A stretch of 36,281 nucleotides of DNA from Eubacterium sp. CAG:274 (GTDB lineage: Bacteria; Bacillota; Clostridia; Lachnospirales; CAG-274), in the NCBI GenBank assembly GCA_000432155.1, contig FR888484.1:1-36281 (forward strand). The letters are read 5' to 3'. Positions 23,205 to 30,712 of this stretch are shown here, in pieces. Position 1 is the first letter of the stretch. Each line of letters begins with the position of its first letter. The notes beneath the pieces were generated by a model. The model did no database searches, had not been told where the DNA came from, and saw only the letters and a list, made by a program, of their open reading frames with translations. Position numbers and translations under genes: made by a program.

Positions 23205-25109
23205 ATGAGTAAAGATTACAAAGAGATTATCAAAAAAATGGTTCTTCCACCTCATGTGAAGGAGATTATCGAAGGTGGTGCGGAAATTATTATTCCTGAC
23301 ACAAAAGAACATCTTTTTGATTTAGCTCTCGGTGGCAAGGATAATATGACTTATGATGTTAACTTTGATGTTAACGGTAAAACTATTAGAGAAGCCTACA
23401 TTACTAAGTGTAAGAACGGTCTTTCAGTAAACTTCGACGATACTTCAATGCGTAGAAGAGACCCTAATTCAATGGTTATCGCTGATGACCTTCCAACAGA
23501 CAAGCCAACACATATGGAGAGATTTGGCAAGCCTTTTGAGCCTATTAGACAGGAAACTTTCAAATGGCTCAAGGAAAGAGACGGTCTTGTACTTGTTCCT
23601 TTCTATTCTGGTAACGAAGATATGAAGCTTGGTTATGCTTCTCTTGCAATCGTTCCAAAGAACGCAGCTTTCTTTGCAGCTATGATTGCTGAATTACAGG
23701 GCTTTATTCCTTGCGACAAAGTTCCTAACTTCTTCAAGCCAAAGGCTATCATCTATGTTGCTCCACCTTTCAGACATTTATACTATGAAGGTAAGCAGGT
23801 AGTTGTTCATAACAGACTTTACGATATGCAGGAAGTATTTAGCTACAACCTTTACCCAGGTCCATCAGCTAAAAAGGGTGTTTACAGTATCCTTCTTCAC
23901 ATTGGTGAACAGGAAGGTTGGGTAACTCTCCACGCTTCAACTGTTAAGATTGTAACTCCATACGAACTTGAACTTACAATCATGCACGAAGGTGCTTCTG
24001 GTGGTGGTAAGTCAGAAATGACTGAACCTTTCCACAGACAGGAAGACGGTAGATTATTACTTGCAACTGATATTGTATCAGGCGAAGAAATCAAGGTAAA
24101 CATTGCTGATACTTCAACACTTCACCCTGTAACTGATGATATGGCTCTTGCTCATCCATCACTTCAGAACAAGTCAGGCAAGCTCGTTGTTGCTGATGCT
24201 GAATACGGTTGGTTCTTACGAGTTGACCACATTGTTCACTATGGTACAGACCCTGAAGTTGAAGAAGCTACTATCCATCCAAAGGAACCAATGATTTTCC
24301 TTAATGAAGATGCTGTTCCTGGTTCAACTTGTCTTATTTGGGACCATATTGAAGATGCTCCTGGCAAGCCTTGTCCTAACCCTAGAGTTATTATGCCTCG
24401 TAAGGTTAAGAAGAACATTGTCAACGGCGTTGGAGAAATTGATATCCGAAGCTTCGGTATCCGTACTCCTCCTACAACTAGCGACAAGCCTAACTATGGT
24501 ATCATTGGTATGTTCCACATTCTTCCACCAGCACTTGCTTGGATTTGGAGATTAGTTGCACCAAGAGGTTACGCTAACCCATCTATTATTGATAACAGTA
24601 GCTCTGCTATGGCTATGAAGAGTGAAGGTGTAGGTTCTTACTGGCCTTTCGCTACTGGTAAAAAGGTTGACCAGGCTAACCTTCTTCTTGAACAGATTTT
24701 AAATACACCAGAAACTAGATATATCCTTATTCCTAACCAGTACATTGGTTGCTACAAGGTTGGTTTCGCTGGTGAATGGGCTACTAGAGAATACCTTTCT
24801 CGTAGAGGTGGCTTAAAGTACAAGAAGGAATCACTTGTACCTTCTCGTTGTTCTATTCTTGGTTACTCTCCAAAGTCTATTAAGATGGACGGCGAAGTAA
24901 TCCCTACTGGTCTTTTACAGGTAGATAAGCAGCCTAGAGTTGGTCAGGCAGCTTATGACGAAGGTGCTAAGATGCTTACTGATTTCTTCAAGGAACAGTT
25001 AAAGCAGTTCGATACTCCTGATTTATTACCATTAGGTCACGATATTATTCAGGCTGTATTAAACGACGAAGATGTAGAAAAGTTCTACGATTTAATTCCA
25101 GTATTATAA
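23205..25109 (+). CDS. DUF4914 family protein with PEP carboxykinase-like P-loop
   Basis: A 634-residue cytoplasmic protein that I recognise as DUF4914, with length right at the family norm. Its clearest motif is GASGGGKSEM at residues 263-272, a P-loop of the same form as the kinase-1a motif of ATP-dependent PEP carboxykinases. It follows the strands VTLHASTVKI and YELELTIMHE, an order like the PEPCK nucleotide domain. Later stretches rich in Asp, Trp and Gly (DAEYGWFLRVDHIVHYG, LIWDHIEDAPGKPCPNPRV) are conserved-looking but unassigned. Canonical PEPCK substrate motifs are not evident, so it should not be called PEPCK. Codon choice is more biased (GGT, CTT, AAG, AAC) than in its neighbours, suggesting high expression, in line with the strong ribosome-binding site and three terminators. 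Reaction unknown. Confidence 0.8.
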   Translation: MSKDYKEIIKKMVLPPHVKEIIEGGAEIIIPDTKEHLFDLALGGKDNMTYDVNFDVNGKTIREAYITKCKNGLSVNFDDTSMRRRDPNSMVIADDLPTDKPTHMERFGKPFEPIRQETFKWLKERDGLVLVPFYSGNEDMKLGYASLAIVPKNAAFFAAMIAELQGFIPCDKVPNFFKPKAIIYVAPPFRHLYYEGKQVVVHNRLYDMQEVFSYNLYPGPSAKKGVYSILLHIGEQEGWVTLHASTVKIVTPYELELTIMHEGASGGGKSEMTEPFHRQEDGRLLLATDIVSGEEIKVNIADTSTLHPVTDDMALAHPSLQNKSGKLVVADAEYGWFLRVDHIVHYGTDPEVEEATIHPKEPMIFLNEDAVPGSTCLIWDHIEDAPGKPCPNPRVIMPRKVKKNIVNGVGEIDIRSFGIRTPPTTSDKPNYGIIGMFHILPPALAWIWRLVAPRGYANPSIIDNSSSAMAMKSEGVGSYWPFATGKKVDQANLLLEQILNTPETRYILIPNQYIGCYKVGFAGEWATREYLSRRGGLKYKKESLVPSRCSILGYSPKSIKMDGEVIPTGLLQVDKQPRVGQAAYDEGAKMLTDFFKEQLKQFDTPDLLPLGHDIIQAVLNDEDVEKFYDLIPVL

Positions 25110-25136
25110 TTTTTAAAAGTATTATAGTATATATAC

Positions 25137-25170
25137 AAAAGGGAGTTGGCTATGTCCAACTCCCTTTTAA
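25137..25170 (+). terminator. First of three tandem terminators after DUF4914
   Basis: Perfect 13-base-pair stem (25137-25149 with 25156-25168, AAAAGGGAGTTGG and complement), loop CTATGT, flanked by A and T runs. Confidence 0.9.
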
Positions 25171-25190
25171 TTTCTTTATATTCGTTTTAC

Positions 25191-25217
25191 GGCTATTCTT
25201 TTGAATAGCCATTTTTT
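25191..25217 (+). terminator. Second tandem terminator
   Basis: GGCTATTC (25191-25198) pairs with GAATAGCC (25203-25210) around TTTT, followed by ATTTTTT. Confidence 0.85.
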
Positions 25218-25240
25218 ATCCCCATAATGGGGATTTTTTT
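25218..25240 (+). terminator. Third tandem terminator
   Basis: ATCCCC (25218-25223) pairs with GGGGAT (25229-25234), 5-base loop, followed by TTTTTT. It begins directly after the T run of the second. Confidence 0.8.
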
Positions 25241-25357
25241 ATTTTCATAAAAATTTTTCCCCAAAATTCTACAAACTTTATAAACAGACAATAACTGTCT
25301 ATTTATTTTACTAAAATTGTAATTGTAAAAACCACAAAAAAGCAATATTTATTTAGG

Positions 25358-25414
25358 GTTTGTGTAAATAGCAGGCTCATTTACGGGAAAAATGTCGTTT
25401 GTTTTACACCAAAC
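25358..25414. repeat. Nested inverted repeats upstream of the Mor-like regulator (operator candidate)
   Basis: Outer arms GTTTGTGTAAA (25358-25368) and TTTACACCAAAC (25403-25414) are complementary apart from one extra base. Inside, GTAAAT (25364-25369) and ATTTAC (25379-25384) form a second dyad. The right outer arm overlaps the -35 of the promoter at 25399-25427, a natural place for autoregulation by the HTH protein encoded next. Confidence 0.5.
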
Positions 25415-25427
25415 ACTATGCTAAACT
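25399..25427 (+). promoter_or_regulatory. Candidate promoter of the 25442-29600 operon
   Basis: TTGTTT (25399-25404), 17-base spacer, TAAACT (25422-25427) preceded by TGC (extended -10). The predicted start near 25434 leaves a very short leader that just includes the GAGGTGG ribosome-binding site. Confidence 0.5.
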
Positions 25428-25441
25428 AATCTGAAAGTGAG

Positions 25442-25726
25442 GTGGTATCTATTTGTGAGTATAATACACAACTTTTTCAAAAGATATATAAAGAATTAAA
25501 TGACCAAATAGGTCTTGAGGCTACCCTCACAGTATATCGAATGTTTAGAGGCAGTCAAGTTAATTTTCCTCAAAGGCTATTGGATACCAAAAGTGTCAGA
25601 CAACTTATTATACGCCGATATAACGGCAGTAACACCAAGGCTTTAGCCAAAGAATATGGATATTCAGAAAAGACTATTCAAAGAATATTAAGAGATTACA
25701 AGAAAGAAAACAAAATAAAGGAGTGA
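25442..25726 (+). CDS. Mor-like helix-turn-helix transcriptional regulator
   Basis: A small (91-94 residue) DNA-binding protein related to the Mor activator family of Mu-like phages. IGLEATLTVYRMFRGSQVNF with FPQRLLD is the Mor dimerisation/strand region (GLEATLKLxxxFxGxxVYxP), and NTKALAKEYGYSEKTIQRIL is the C-terminal HTH. In bacteria such stand-alone Mor-like proteins are presumed local regulators. No ATG is available in frame. The GTG at 25442 lies inside the ribosome-binding site, whereas an ATT at 25451 has GAGGTGG 5 bases upstream, so translation may begin with ATT. It is first in a tightly spaced four-gene operon (the next ATG is 5 bases after its stop) and is likely its regulator. 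Confidence 0.8.
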   Translation: MVSICEYNTQLFQKIYKELNDQIGLEATLTVYRMFRGSQVNFPQRLLDTKSVRQLIIRRYNGSNTKALAKEYGYSEKTIQRILRDYKKENKIKE

Positions 25727-25730
25727 TAGT

Positions 25731-26951
25731 ATGGGATTTTTAGATAGCATCGGAAATGGTATAGGAAAAATAAAAGAAGATATGGCAAACAAAGCTGCTA
25801 TGAATGCTCAAAGAAAAGCAGAAGCAGCAGCCTTAGACGCACAGTACAGAGCTTATGCAAACTCTAAGGCTCAGGAAATTGCAAACAACATTCTTCAATA
25901 TGGCGATGACAGCAAGGGCGGTTTTTACGGTGGCATAGGTGTAGACAAAATTATGTCATTTACAAAAGAATTTTATGACAAGATTTTGTTACCTGCCAGT
26001 AGTGTTCAAAAGTCATATATTTCAATGTATCCTTACCTTGACAATAAAAAGTTAAAGTATTTTATAAGCCTATTTCCAAATTGTCAGGCAGAACAGAATT
26101 TATTTCACTTAATAGATAACAGAAAACAGGAATTTTTAGTAACTGACCAAAATTTCTACTTTAAAATTTGCCTTGACGAAAATCCTAACTACTTCGCTAC
26201 AGGCTATGTGCCTTGTGCAAACATAAATATGTTTTATCTTGAAAAGTGCAACAACTTCTATATTTTCAAATGTGACCAAGTGGATTTAGCCAGAATTGAT
26301 GTTGTAGACAACAGGGAAGAAGATTTTATAACATTAAACAACTACTTCCAATGTATCGAAAAGCAGGATTTTGAAATTACTGACCAAGAAGTTAATGACT
26401 TAATCAGAGAAAAAATTGGGGAAAATATCTACAGCCAAATCAAAAAATATATGGTATATGATGACGAGCTTATGTTGTATTTTGCATGGGGTTTAGACTC
26501 CCTTACTGCCAAGGATTACATAGTTTGTACTACAAAACAGGTCATCATAATGGACAGAGAATTATTTGGTGCCACAGCTAATGTAAAACAGCTTTACTAC
26601 GAAGACATAACAGCTATGAACACAGACCAAAATTCTAAATCAAGTGACTTAACTGGTATGCTTTTAGATACTGCCATTACTTCTCTTACTAACACTTGTG
26701 ACCTTGTTATTCACTTTGCCGGTGGTATGCACAAAATAAATACACTTATTAAGCCAGAGGCTGAAAGAGTAGTTGCTATCTATCATCAATGCAGAAAAGA
26801 GCAAAAACAGGCTGCAAGCCAACCTACTATTATACAGCAACAGCCTGATGTATTAGACCAAATACAGAAATTGGCTACATTAAAGGAAAATGGTATTCTC
26901 AGCGAAGAAGAATTTAATCAAAAGAAAACTGAATTGTTGAGTAAACTATAA
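25731..26951 (+). CDS. PH-like and SHOCT domain cytoplasmic protein
   Basis: A 406-residue soluble protein. Residues 1-55 form an Ala-rich, charged helix (KAAMNAQRKAEAAALDAQY) likely to be coiled coil. Residues ~80-215 look like a diverged beta-rich domain (FLVTDQNFYFKICLDE), and ~235-350 like a bacterial PH domain of the YokE type: AKDYIVCTTKQVIIMDREL, VKQLYYEDITAMN, LVIHFAGGMHKINTL, then a closing helix. The last ~32 residues (DQIQKLATLKENGILSEEEF to LSKL) are a textbook SHOCT domain, a short C-terminal oligomerisation module. The PH/SHOCT combination is common in Firmicutes without known function. Start has AAGGAG 7 bases upstream. Second gene of the operon; next gene 26 bases on. Confidence 0.82.
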   Translation: MGFLDSIGNGIGKIKEDMANKAAMNAQRKAEAAALDAQYRAYANSKAQEIANNILQYGDDSKGGFYGGIGVDKIMSFTKEFYDKILLPASSVQKSYISMYPYLDNKKLKYFISLFPNCQAEQNLFHLIDNRKQEFLVTDQNFYFKICLDENPNYFATGYVPCANINMFYLEKCNNFYIFKCDQVDLARIDVVDNREEDFITLNNYFQCIEKQDFEITDQEVNDLIREKIGENIYSQIKKYMVYDDELMLYFAWGLDSLTAKDYIVCTTKQVIIMDRELFGATANVKQLYYEDITAMNTDQNSKSSDLTGMLLDTAITSLTNTCDLVIHFAGGMHKINTLIKPEAERVVAIYHQCRKEQKQAASQPTIIQQQPDVLDQIQKLATLKENGILSEEEFNQKKTELLSKL

Positions 26952-26977
26952 AAATTCAAAATAAAGGAGAGATACTT

Positions 26978-27880
26978 ATGGGAACTTTTTGTAGAAATTG
27001 TGGTAGAGCCTTAGCTGACGGCGAGGTTTGCCATTGTACAGACCCTGTTCAGACTGAAAATACAGCTACTGAACAAACAACTAACAATATTCCAACACCA
27101 CCTAACCCACAGCAGGCACAGGGCAATACACAAATGCCTAATATGGGTGGTCAATTTAATCAGCAGATGCAGAATGGTCAGTTTAACCAGCAAATGCCTA
27201 ATATGAACCAGTTCAATCCTCAGATGCAGAATGGTCAGTTTAATCCTAATATACAGAACCAGTTTAACCCTAATATGCAAAATAACGGATTTAACCCTCA
27301 AATGCAAAATATGAACGGTCAATTTGGTCAGCAACAGTTTAACCAGCAAATGCCTAATATGAACAACCAATTCAATCCTAATATGCAGAATGGGCAGTTC
27401 AATCCTAATATGCAGAACCAGTTTAACCCTAATATGCAAAACCGCCAGTTTAATCCACATATGCCTAATATGAATGGAATGGGCAACACTTTTAACAATG
27501 GTTTTAACTCTGTTAAGGAAAGTGGCAATTTAAAGGGTATGATAAGTGCTGGTTTAGTCATACTAGGTCTTATAATTCTTATAATTAAATCTGCTTCATT
27601 TGGAAATACTTTATATACTATAGCATTTATTATTTCAGCTGTACATATTTATAAAAATCATAAAATGTACGGCGGTCAAATTAGTATTGTTCAGTATTTT
27701 AAATCTATGCTTACTGACAAAAGTAACACTCCTTTCTTACAAAATAAAGTATTTGCCTTTATTATAGCTATTTTACCTATTATGATTATCTTAGGTTTAT
27801 TATTTGCCTCAATGCAGGCAGACCAAGCTGTAAATGACAGTATTAATTACTGGACTGATTATCTTGACAGTCTTTACTAA
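26978..27880 (+). CDS. Zinc-ribbon protein with Q/N/M/F-rich repeat domain and membrane helices
   Basis: A 300-residue protein in three parts. Residues 1-22: a short zinc ribbon (CRNCG at 5-9, CHC at 18-20). Residues ~30-175: a low-complexity domain made mostly of Gln, Asn, Met, Phe and Pro in repeats such as NGQFNPNMQNQFNPNMQN. Residues ~184-295: three membrane helices (GLVILGLIILIIKSA, LYTIAFIISAVHIY, VFAFIIAILPIMIILGLLF). The repeats would face the cytoplasm with the ribbon. Composition is prion-like (Q/N-rich, few charges), so self-assembly is a reasonable guess, but no function is known. The third operon gene, between the PH/SHOCT protein and a second zinc-ribbon membrane protein. Confidence 0.82.
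   Translation: MGTFCRNCGRALADGEVCHCTDPVQTENTATEQTTNNIPTPPNPQQAQGNTQMPNMGGQFNQQMQNGQFNQQMPNMNQFNPQMQNGQFNPNIQNQFNPNMQNNGFNPQMQNMNGQFGQQQFNQQMPNMNNQFNPNMQNGQFNPNMQNQFNPNMQNRQFNPHMPNMNGMGNTFNNGFNSVKESGNLKGMISAGLVILGLIILIIKSASFGNTLYTIAFIISAVHIYKNHKMYGGQISIVQYFKSMLTDKSNTPFLQNKVFAFIIAILPIMIILGLLFASMQADQAVNDSINYWTDYLDSLY
27145..27480 (+). repeat. Degenerate in-frame coding repeats of the Q/N-rich domain
   Basis: Imperfect tandem units of about 21-27 bases built on CAGTTTAATCCTAATATGCA (encoding QFNPNMQ) with variants. Unit length is always a multiple of three, so the frame is kept. Several units are nearly identical (for example around 27236, 27261, 27397 and 27420), which suggests recent duplication or slippage. 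Confidence 0.85.
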
Positions 27881-27905
27881 TACAGTTAGTTAGGTGGTAA
27901 TATAA

Positions 27906-29600
27906 ATGGACGAAAATAAGATTTTTTGCACTAACTGTGGTTGTCCTATAGAGGACCAAAGTACAGGAGTTTGCCCTAATTGTGGCACTCCTATACTTCC
28001 TCCTCAAGACAACAACGGAAATTTTGACAATACATACAATGGCTATGATAACCAAAATATGTATTACGATATGCCAACAAACAACCCACAACCTAAGAAA
28101 TCAAATGCCTTAGCTATTATTATTGCTATTGTAGTTATATTATGTGGCGGTTGTTTTGGTGCTATGTACACAGGTGTTATTGACGGTGCTAAATTTGGTA
28201 TTGTAAACCAACAAAAAGCCCTTGAAAAGATAGACAAGTATATTAAAAACTCTGAATACGAAAAGGCCTGCAACTATGCTTTAGTAGTACAAAGAGCAAA
28301 GCCTAAAAACAGAGAATTATTGGAAGAACTTGTTGTCACTATAAACCCTGTAAACTCATTTAAAGCCTACAAAATGGTAGAAAATTACGCCAACAAAGTA
28401 GGGGAGAAAAACCTTGACGATACTGTAAAGAAATGGATTGAAATAGGCAAAACACCTGTGGAAATTCCTTACATAGAGCCAAACGGTGGCACTTATGTAT
28501 ATCCTCCTAATGTTCAAATGGAATTTGACGCTACTATATTAGGTAGAGGTATCTTCTATACTACTGACGGTAGTGAACCAACAGAGGAATCCAATCTTTA
28601 CTACAATGGTGTTAAGATTGAAAACGACTGTCAGCTTAAATACTTTGTTATAAACGGAGTAGGGGAAAAATCTGAAGTAAAAACCATTGATTATGAAATT
28701 GACGGGGAATTACAGAAAAAGGTTGAAGATACATTATCCCAAGCTGAAAACACTTTAAAAGATGCTGTTGTCGGTAATGAAGTAGGACAATGTTTACAGG
28801 TCAGCAAAGATACTTTAGAGCAGAAAATAGAATGGGCTAAAGAAAAGAAGTCTAAATCTTGTGCTGTATATGACGGAAATTTAATTTGTACAGAATTGCA
28901 AGGGGCTATTGACGGACTTAATGAAAGTAAGTTGTCTGACGCAGACAGAACATCACTAAAATCAGCTGTGGAAAAAGCAAATACAACATACAAATCTAAC
29001 TCAAACAACAATGATGTTTATTCTGAATTAAGTACATTAAAAACCGTTATTGATGATGCCAGTACATTATTAGACAAAAGAAATGCTACTCAGGACGAAT
29101 TAAATGCTAAAGCAAGAGCCGTTGGTTCTGCCGTAGATAAATTTAATTCTGCTGTTGAACTTATAAAACTTGATGCTAAATATCAGAAATTTGTCGGTTC
29201 TTATATTTATAGCACAGGTAACGGTGGTACCCATGAGGAAAACAAGTACATTTACTTAACCATTGATAAAGTTTATAAAGGCAAAATTTATGGCGATTTC
29301 ACTTTTGACCGTTCTACATACACAAGTGGTTATTATACTGACAGTTATGGTTCTCCTGTTATAACTGATGATGCTACATGGGAAGAAAGATGGTCTAATG
29401 AAAACTATTTTCGAGATGTTAGTATAAATAACGGAAAATTCACATTTGACATTTCCGGAACTTGTAGTTACAGTAGTGGCTATCAAGAAACATACACAAG
29501 TAATGTTACTGTTGATTTAACCGGTCCTAATCCTACCGTTACATTATCCAACATTGGTAATGGCGAATCATATAGTATACAGTTAGACCGAGATTATTAA
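27906..29600 (+). CDS. Zinc-ribbon single-pass membrane protein with large extracytoplasmic region
   Basis: A 564-residue protein. The N-terminal double-CxxC zinc ribbon (CTNCGCPIEDQSTGVCPNCG, residues 8-27) is cytoplasmic. A short Asn/Tyr/Pro linker leads to one helix (ALAIIIAIVVILCGGCFGAM, ~70-90), and the rest lies outside. That contains a helical TPR-like segment (~100-165), a chitobiase/hexosaminidase C-terminal-type beta domain (~170-260, IEPNGGTYVYPPNVQMEF, then FYTTDGSEPTEESNLYY), a long helical region (~265-420) resembling FIVAR-like bundles, and a beta-rich C-terminal domain (~420-564, FVGSYIYSTGNGGTHE onwards) of lipocalin-like character. The beta domain may bind a wall glycan; this is inference. 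AGGTGG precedes the ATG, 25 bases after the previous stop. Last gene of the operon. Confidence 0.82.
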   Translation: MDENKIFCTNCGCPIEDQSTGVCPNCGTPILPPQDNNGNFDNTYNGYDNQNMYYDMPTNNPQPKKSNALAIIIAIVVILCGGCFGAMYTGVIDGAKFGIVNQQKALEKIDKYIKNSEYEKACNYALVVQRAKPKNRELLEELVVTINPVNSFKAYKMVENYANKVGEKNLDDTVKKWIEIGKTPVEIPYIEPNGGTYVYPPNVQMEFDATILGRGIFYTTDGSEPTEESNLYYNGVKIENDCQLKYFVINGVGEKSEVKTIDYEIDGELQKKVEDTLSQAENTLKDAVVGNEVGQCLQVSKDTLEQKIEWAKEKKSKSCAVYDGNLICTELQGAIDGLNESKLSDADRTSLKSAVEKANTTYKSNSNNNDVYSELSTLKTVIDDASTLLDKRNATQDELNAKARAVGSAVDKFNSAVELIKLDAKYQKFVGSYIYSTGNGGTHEENKYIYLTIDKVYKGKIYGDFTFDRSTYTSGYYTDSYGSPVITDDATWEERWSNENYFRDVSINNGKFTFDISGTCSYSSGYQETYTSNVTVDLTGPNPTVTLSNIGNGESYSIQLDRDY

Positions 29601-29637
29601 TAAAAATTTTATAATGTATGCCTCTAGGTACATTTTT

Positions 29638-29665
29638 ACTCCTACCAATTTTGGTAGGAGTTTTT
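29638..29665 (+). terminator. Terminator of the four-gene operon
   Basis: ACTCCTACC (29638-29646) pairs with GGTAGGAGT (29653-29661) around AATTTT, followed by TTTT. It lies 37 bases after the last stop. 29666-29790 shows only AT-rich leader for the next gene. Confidence 0.9.
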
Positions 29666-29790
29666 CTTTTAATAAATTTTAAAACATTTTCTAATTATTT
29701 CCTAATCCTATATTATTTTTAAATTAATGTTGTTAGGTTATTATATCCTTGTAAACAAAACAAAGCAATAATTTAAGGAGGTAATCCATT

Positions 29791-30411
29791 ATGAAGAAAA
29801 ATTTATTAATTGCAATTTCAGTTCTTACTTTAGTTTGTGGTGTATGCTCTGTAGGTGCAGCAACAACAAGTGACACAACAGCCTCTGGTTCTGCTGTTAC
29901 AGTAGAAAACAAACACAAAGACGGCGAAAGACAAAAAGGAGATATGGCAAAGGTTACAGCTGTAACATCTGATACTATTACAGTAACTAAGGCTGAAAAG
30001 CCTGAAAAACCTGATAATGCTACAGATGATACTAACAGACCTGAACCTCCAGCTAAGGCTGACGGAGATACTGCTACTGCTCCTGAAAAGCCTAGTGCTA
30101 ACGATGACGGTACTGACAGACCTGAACCTCCTACTAAGCCTGACGGGGATACTACTGCCCCTGAAAAGCATAGTGGCGAAAAGGGCGAAAAGCCTGAAAT
30201 GAAGTTCTCATCAGAAACTACAACTATTGACCTTTCTTCTGTAAAGATTTATAAGATGGGCGAAAATCATCAGAAAACAGAATGTACTTATTCTGACATA
30301 AGTGCTGATGATGTAGTAACTATCGTTTACGCCGACGACGGCACAACTGTAAGTGAAATAGTTATAAATAAAGCACCAAAGACTGAAAAGACTTCAACAA
30401 CTGAAGCATAA
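29791..30411 (+). CDS. Secreted DUF5666-like protein with Pro/Glu/Lys-rich insert
   Basis: A 206-residue exported protein with signal peptide residues 1-24 (MKKNLLIAISVLTLVCGVCS). It seems to be one small beta domain split by an insert. The first strands are AKVTAVTSDTITVTKAE (about 52-68). A ~75-residue low-complexity stretch follows with two related units (RPEPPAKADGDTATAPEKPS and RPEPPTKPDGDTTAPEKHSG). Then the domain resumes with TTTIDLSSVKIYKMG, YSDISADDVVTIVYADDGTT and SEIVI. The G/K-V-T-A-V-x-x-x-T-I-T-V start and D-V-V-x-V-x-Y-x-x-D-G end are what I know from DUF5666-like secreted proteins of clostridia, where such inserts are common. Function unknown. AAGGAGG lies 11 bases upstream. 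Confidence 0.75.
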   Translation: MKKNLLIAISVLTLVCGVCSVGAATTSDTTASGSAVTVENKHKDGERQKGDMAKVTAVTSDTITVTKAEKPEKPDNATDDTNRPEPPAKADGDTATAPEKPSANDDGTDRPEPPTKPDGDTTAPEKHSGEKGEKPEMKFSSETTTIDLSSVKIYKMGENHQKTECTYSDISADDVVTIVYADDGTTVSEIVINKAPKTEKTSTTEA

Positions 30412-30472
30412 AACACATTTGCAAAAGTATTAAAAGCATTAAGTAAAACCCAATAAAACTCCCTTTATATAG

Positions 30473-30507
30473 CCCCTGTATGACCGCCCTCATACAGGGG
30501 TGTTTTT
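30473..30507 (+). terminator. Terminator of the DUF5666-like gene
   Basis: Perfect 11-base-pair stem (30473-30483 with 30490-30500, CCCCTGTATGA and complement), loop CCGCCC, followed by TGTTTTT. Confidence 0.9.
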
Positions 30508-30546
30508 ATAGATTTATCCCATAGTTTGATAATTTATACCTCTACA

Positions 30547-30590
30547 ATTATAGGCTGATGTTTAGTATAGTCTAAAAATTTGCCTATAAT
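30547..30590. repeat. Two-tier inverted repeat upstream of the stalk gene at 30713
   Basis: ATTATAGGC (30547-30555) is complementary to GCCTATAAT (30582-30590). Inside it TTTAG (30561-30565) pairs with CTAAA (30572-30576), with 5-base symmetrical internal loops. It stands 53 bases before a consensus -35. Function unknown. Confidence 0.5.
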
Positions 30591-30642
30591 ATCCCTTGCT
30601 ATAGAAAAGTTTTTGGAATATTTAGAATATAGGTAAAAAATA

Positions 30643-30671
30643 TTGACATATAGTGGATATTAATTTAAAAT
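30643..30671 (+). promoter_or_regulatory. Promoter of the stalk-like gene at 30713
   Basis: TTGACA (30643-30648), 17 bases, TAAAAT (30666-30671). It gives a leader of about 35 bases. Confidence 0.75.
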
Positions 30672-30712
30672 TATATATATATTATTTTATTATATATGTA
30701 AGGGGGATTAAT

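Noticed and set aside
24239..24555. Overlapping frames on both strands within the DUF4914 gene
   Set aside because: Shadows of a biased coding sequence, with no start signals.
23205..25109. Calling the protein PEP carboxykinase
   Set aside because: Only the P-loop region matches. Typical PEPCK substrate and metal motifs are not seen, so only a family resemblance is claimed.
27011..27460. Long minus-strand reading frame of about 149 codons
   Set aside because: It is the reverse of the Q/N-rich repeats. Its Ile/Leu/His repeats merely mirror them, and it has no ribosome-binding site.
27145..27480. CRISPR-like array
   Set aside because: The repeats are degenerate, coding, multiples of three and without unique spacers, so they are in-frame protein repeats.
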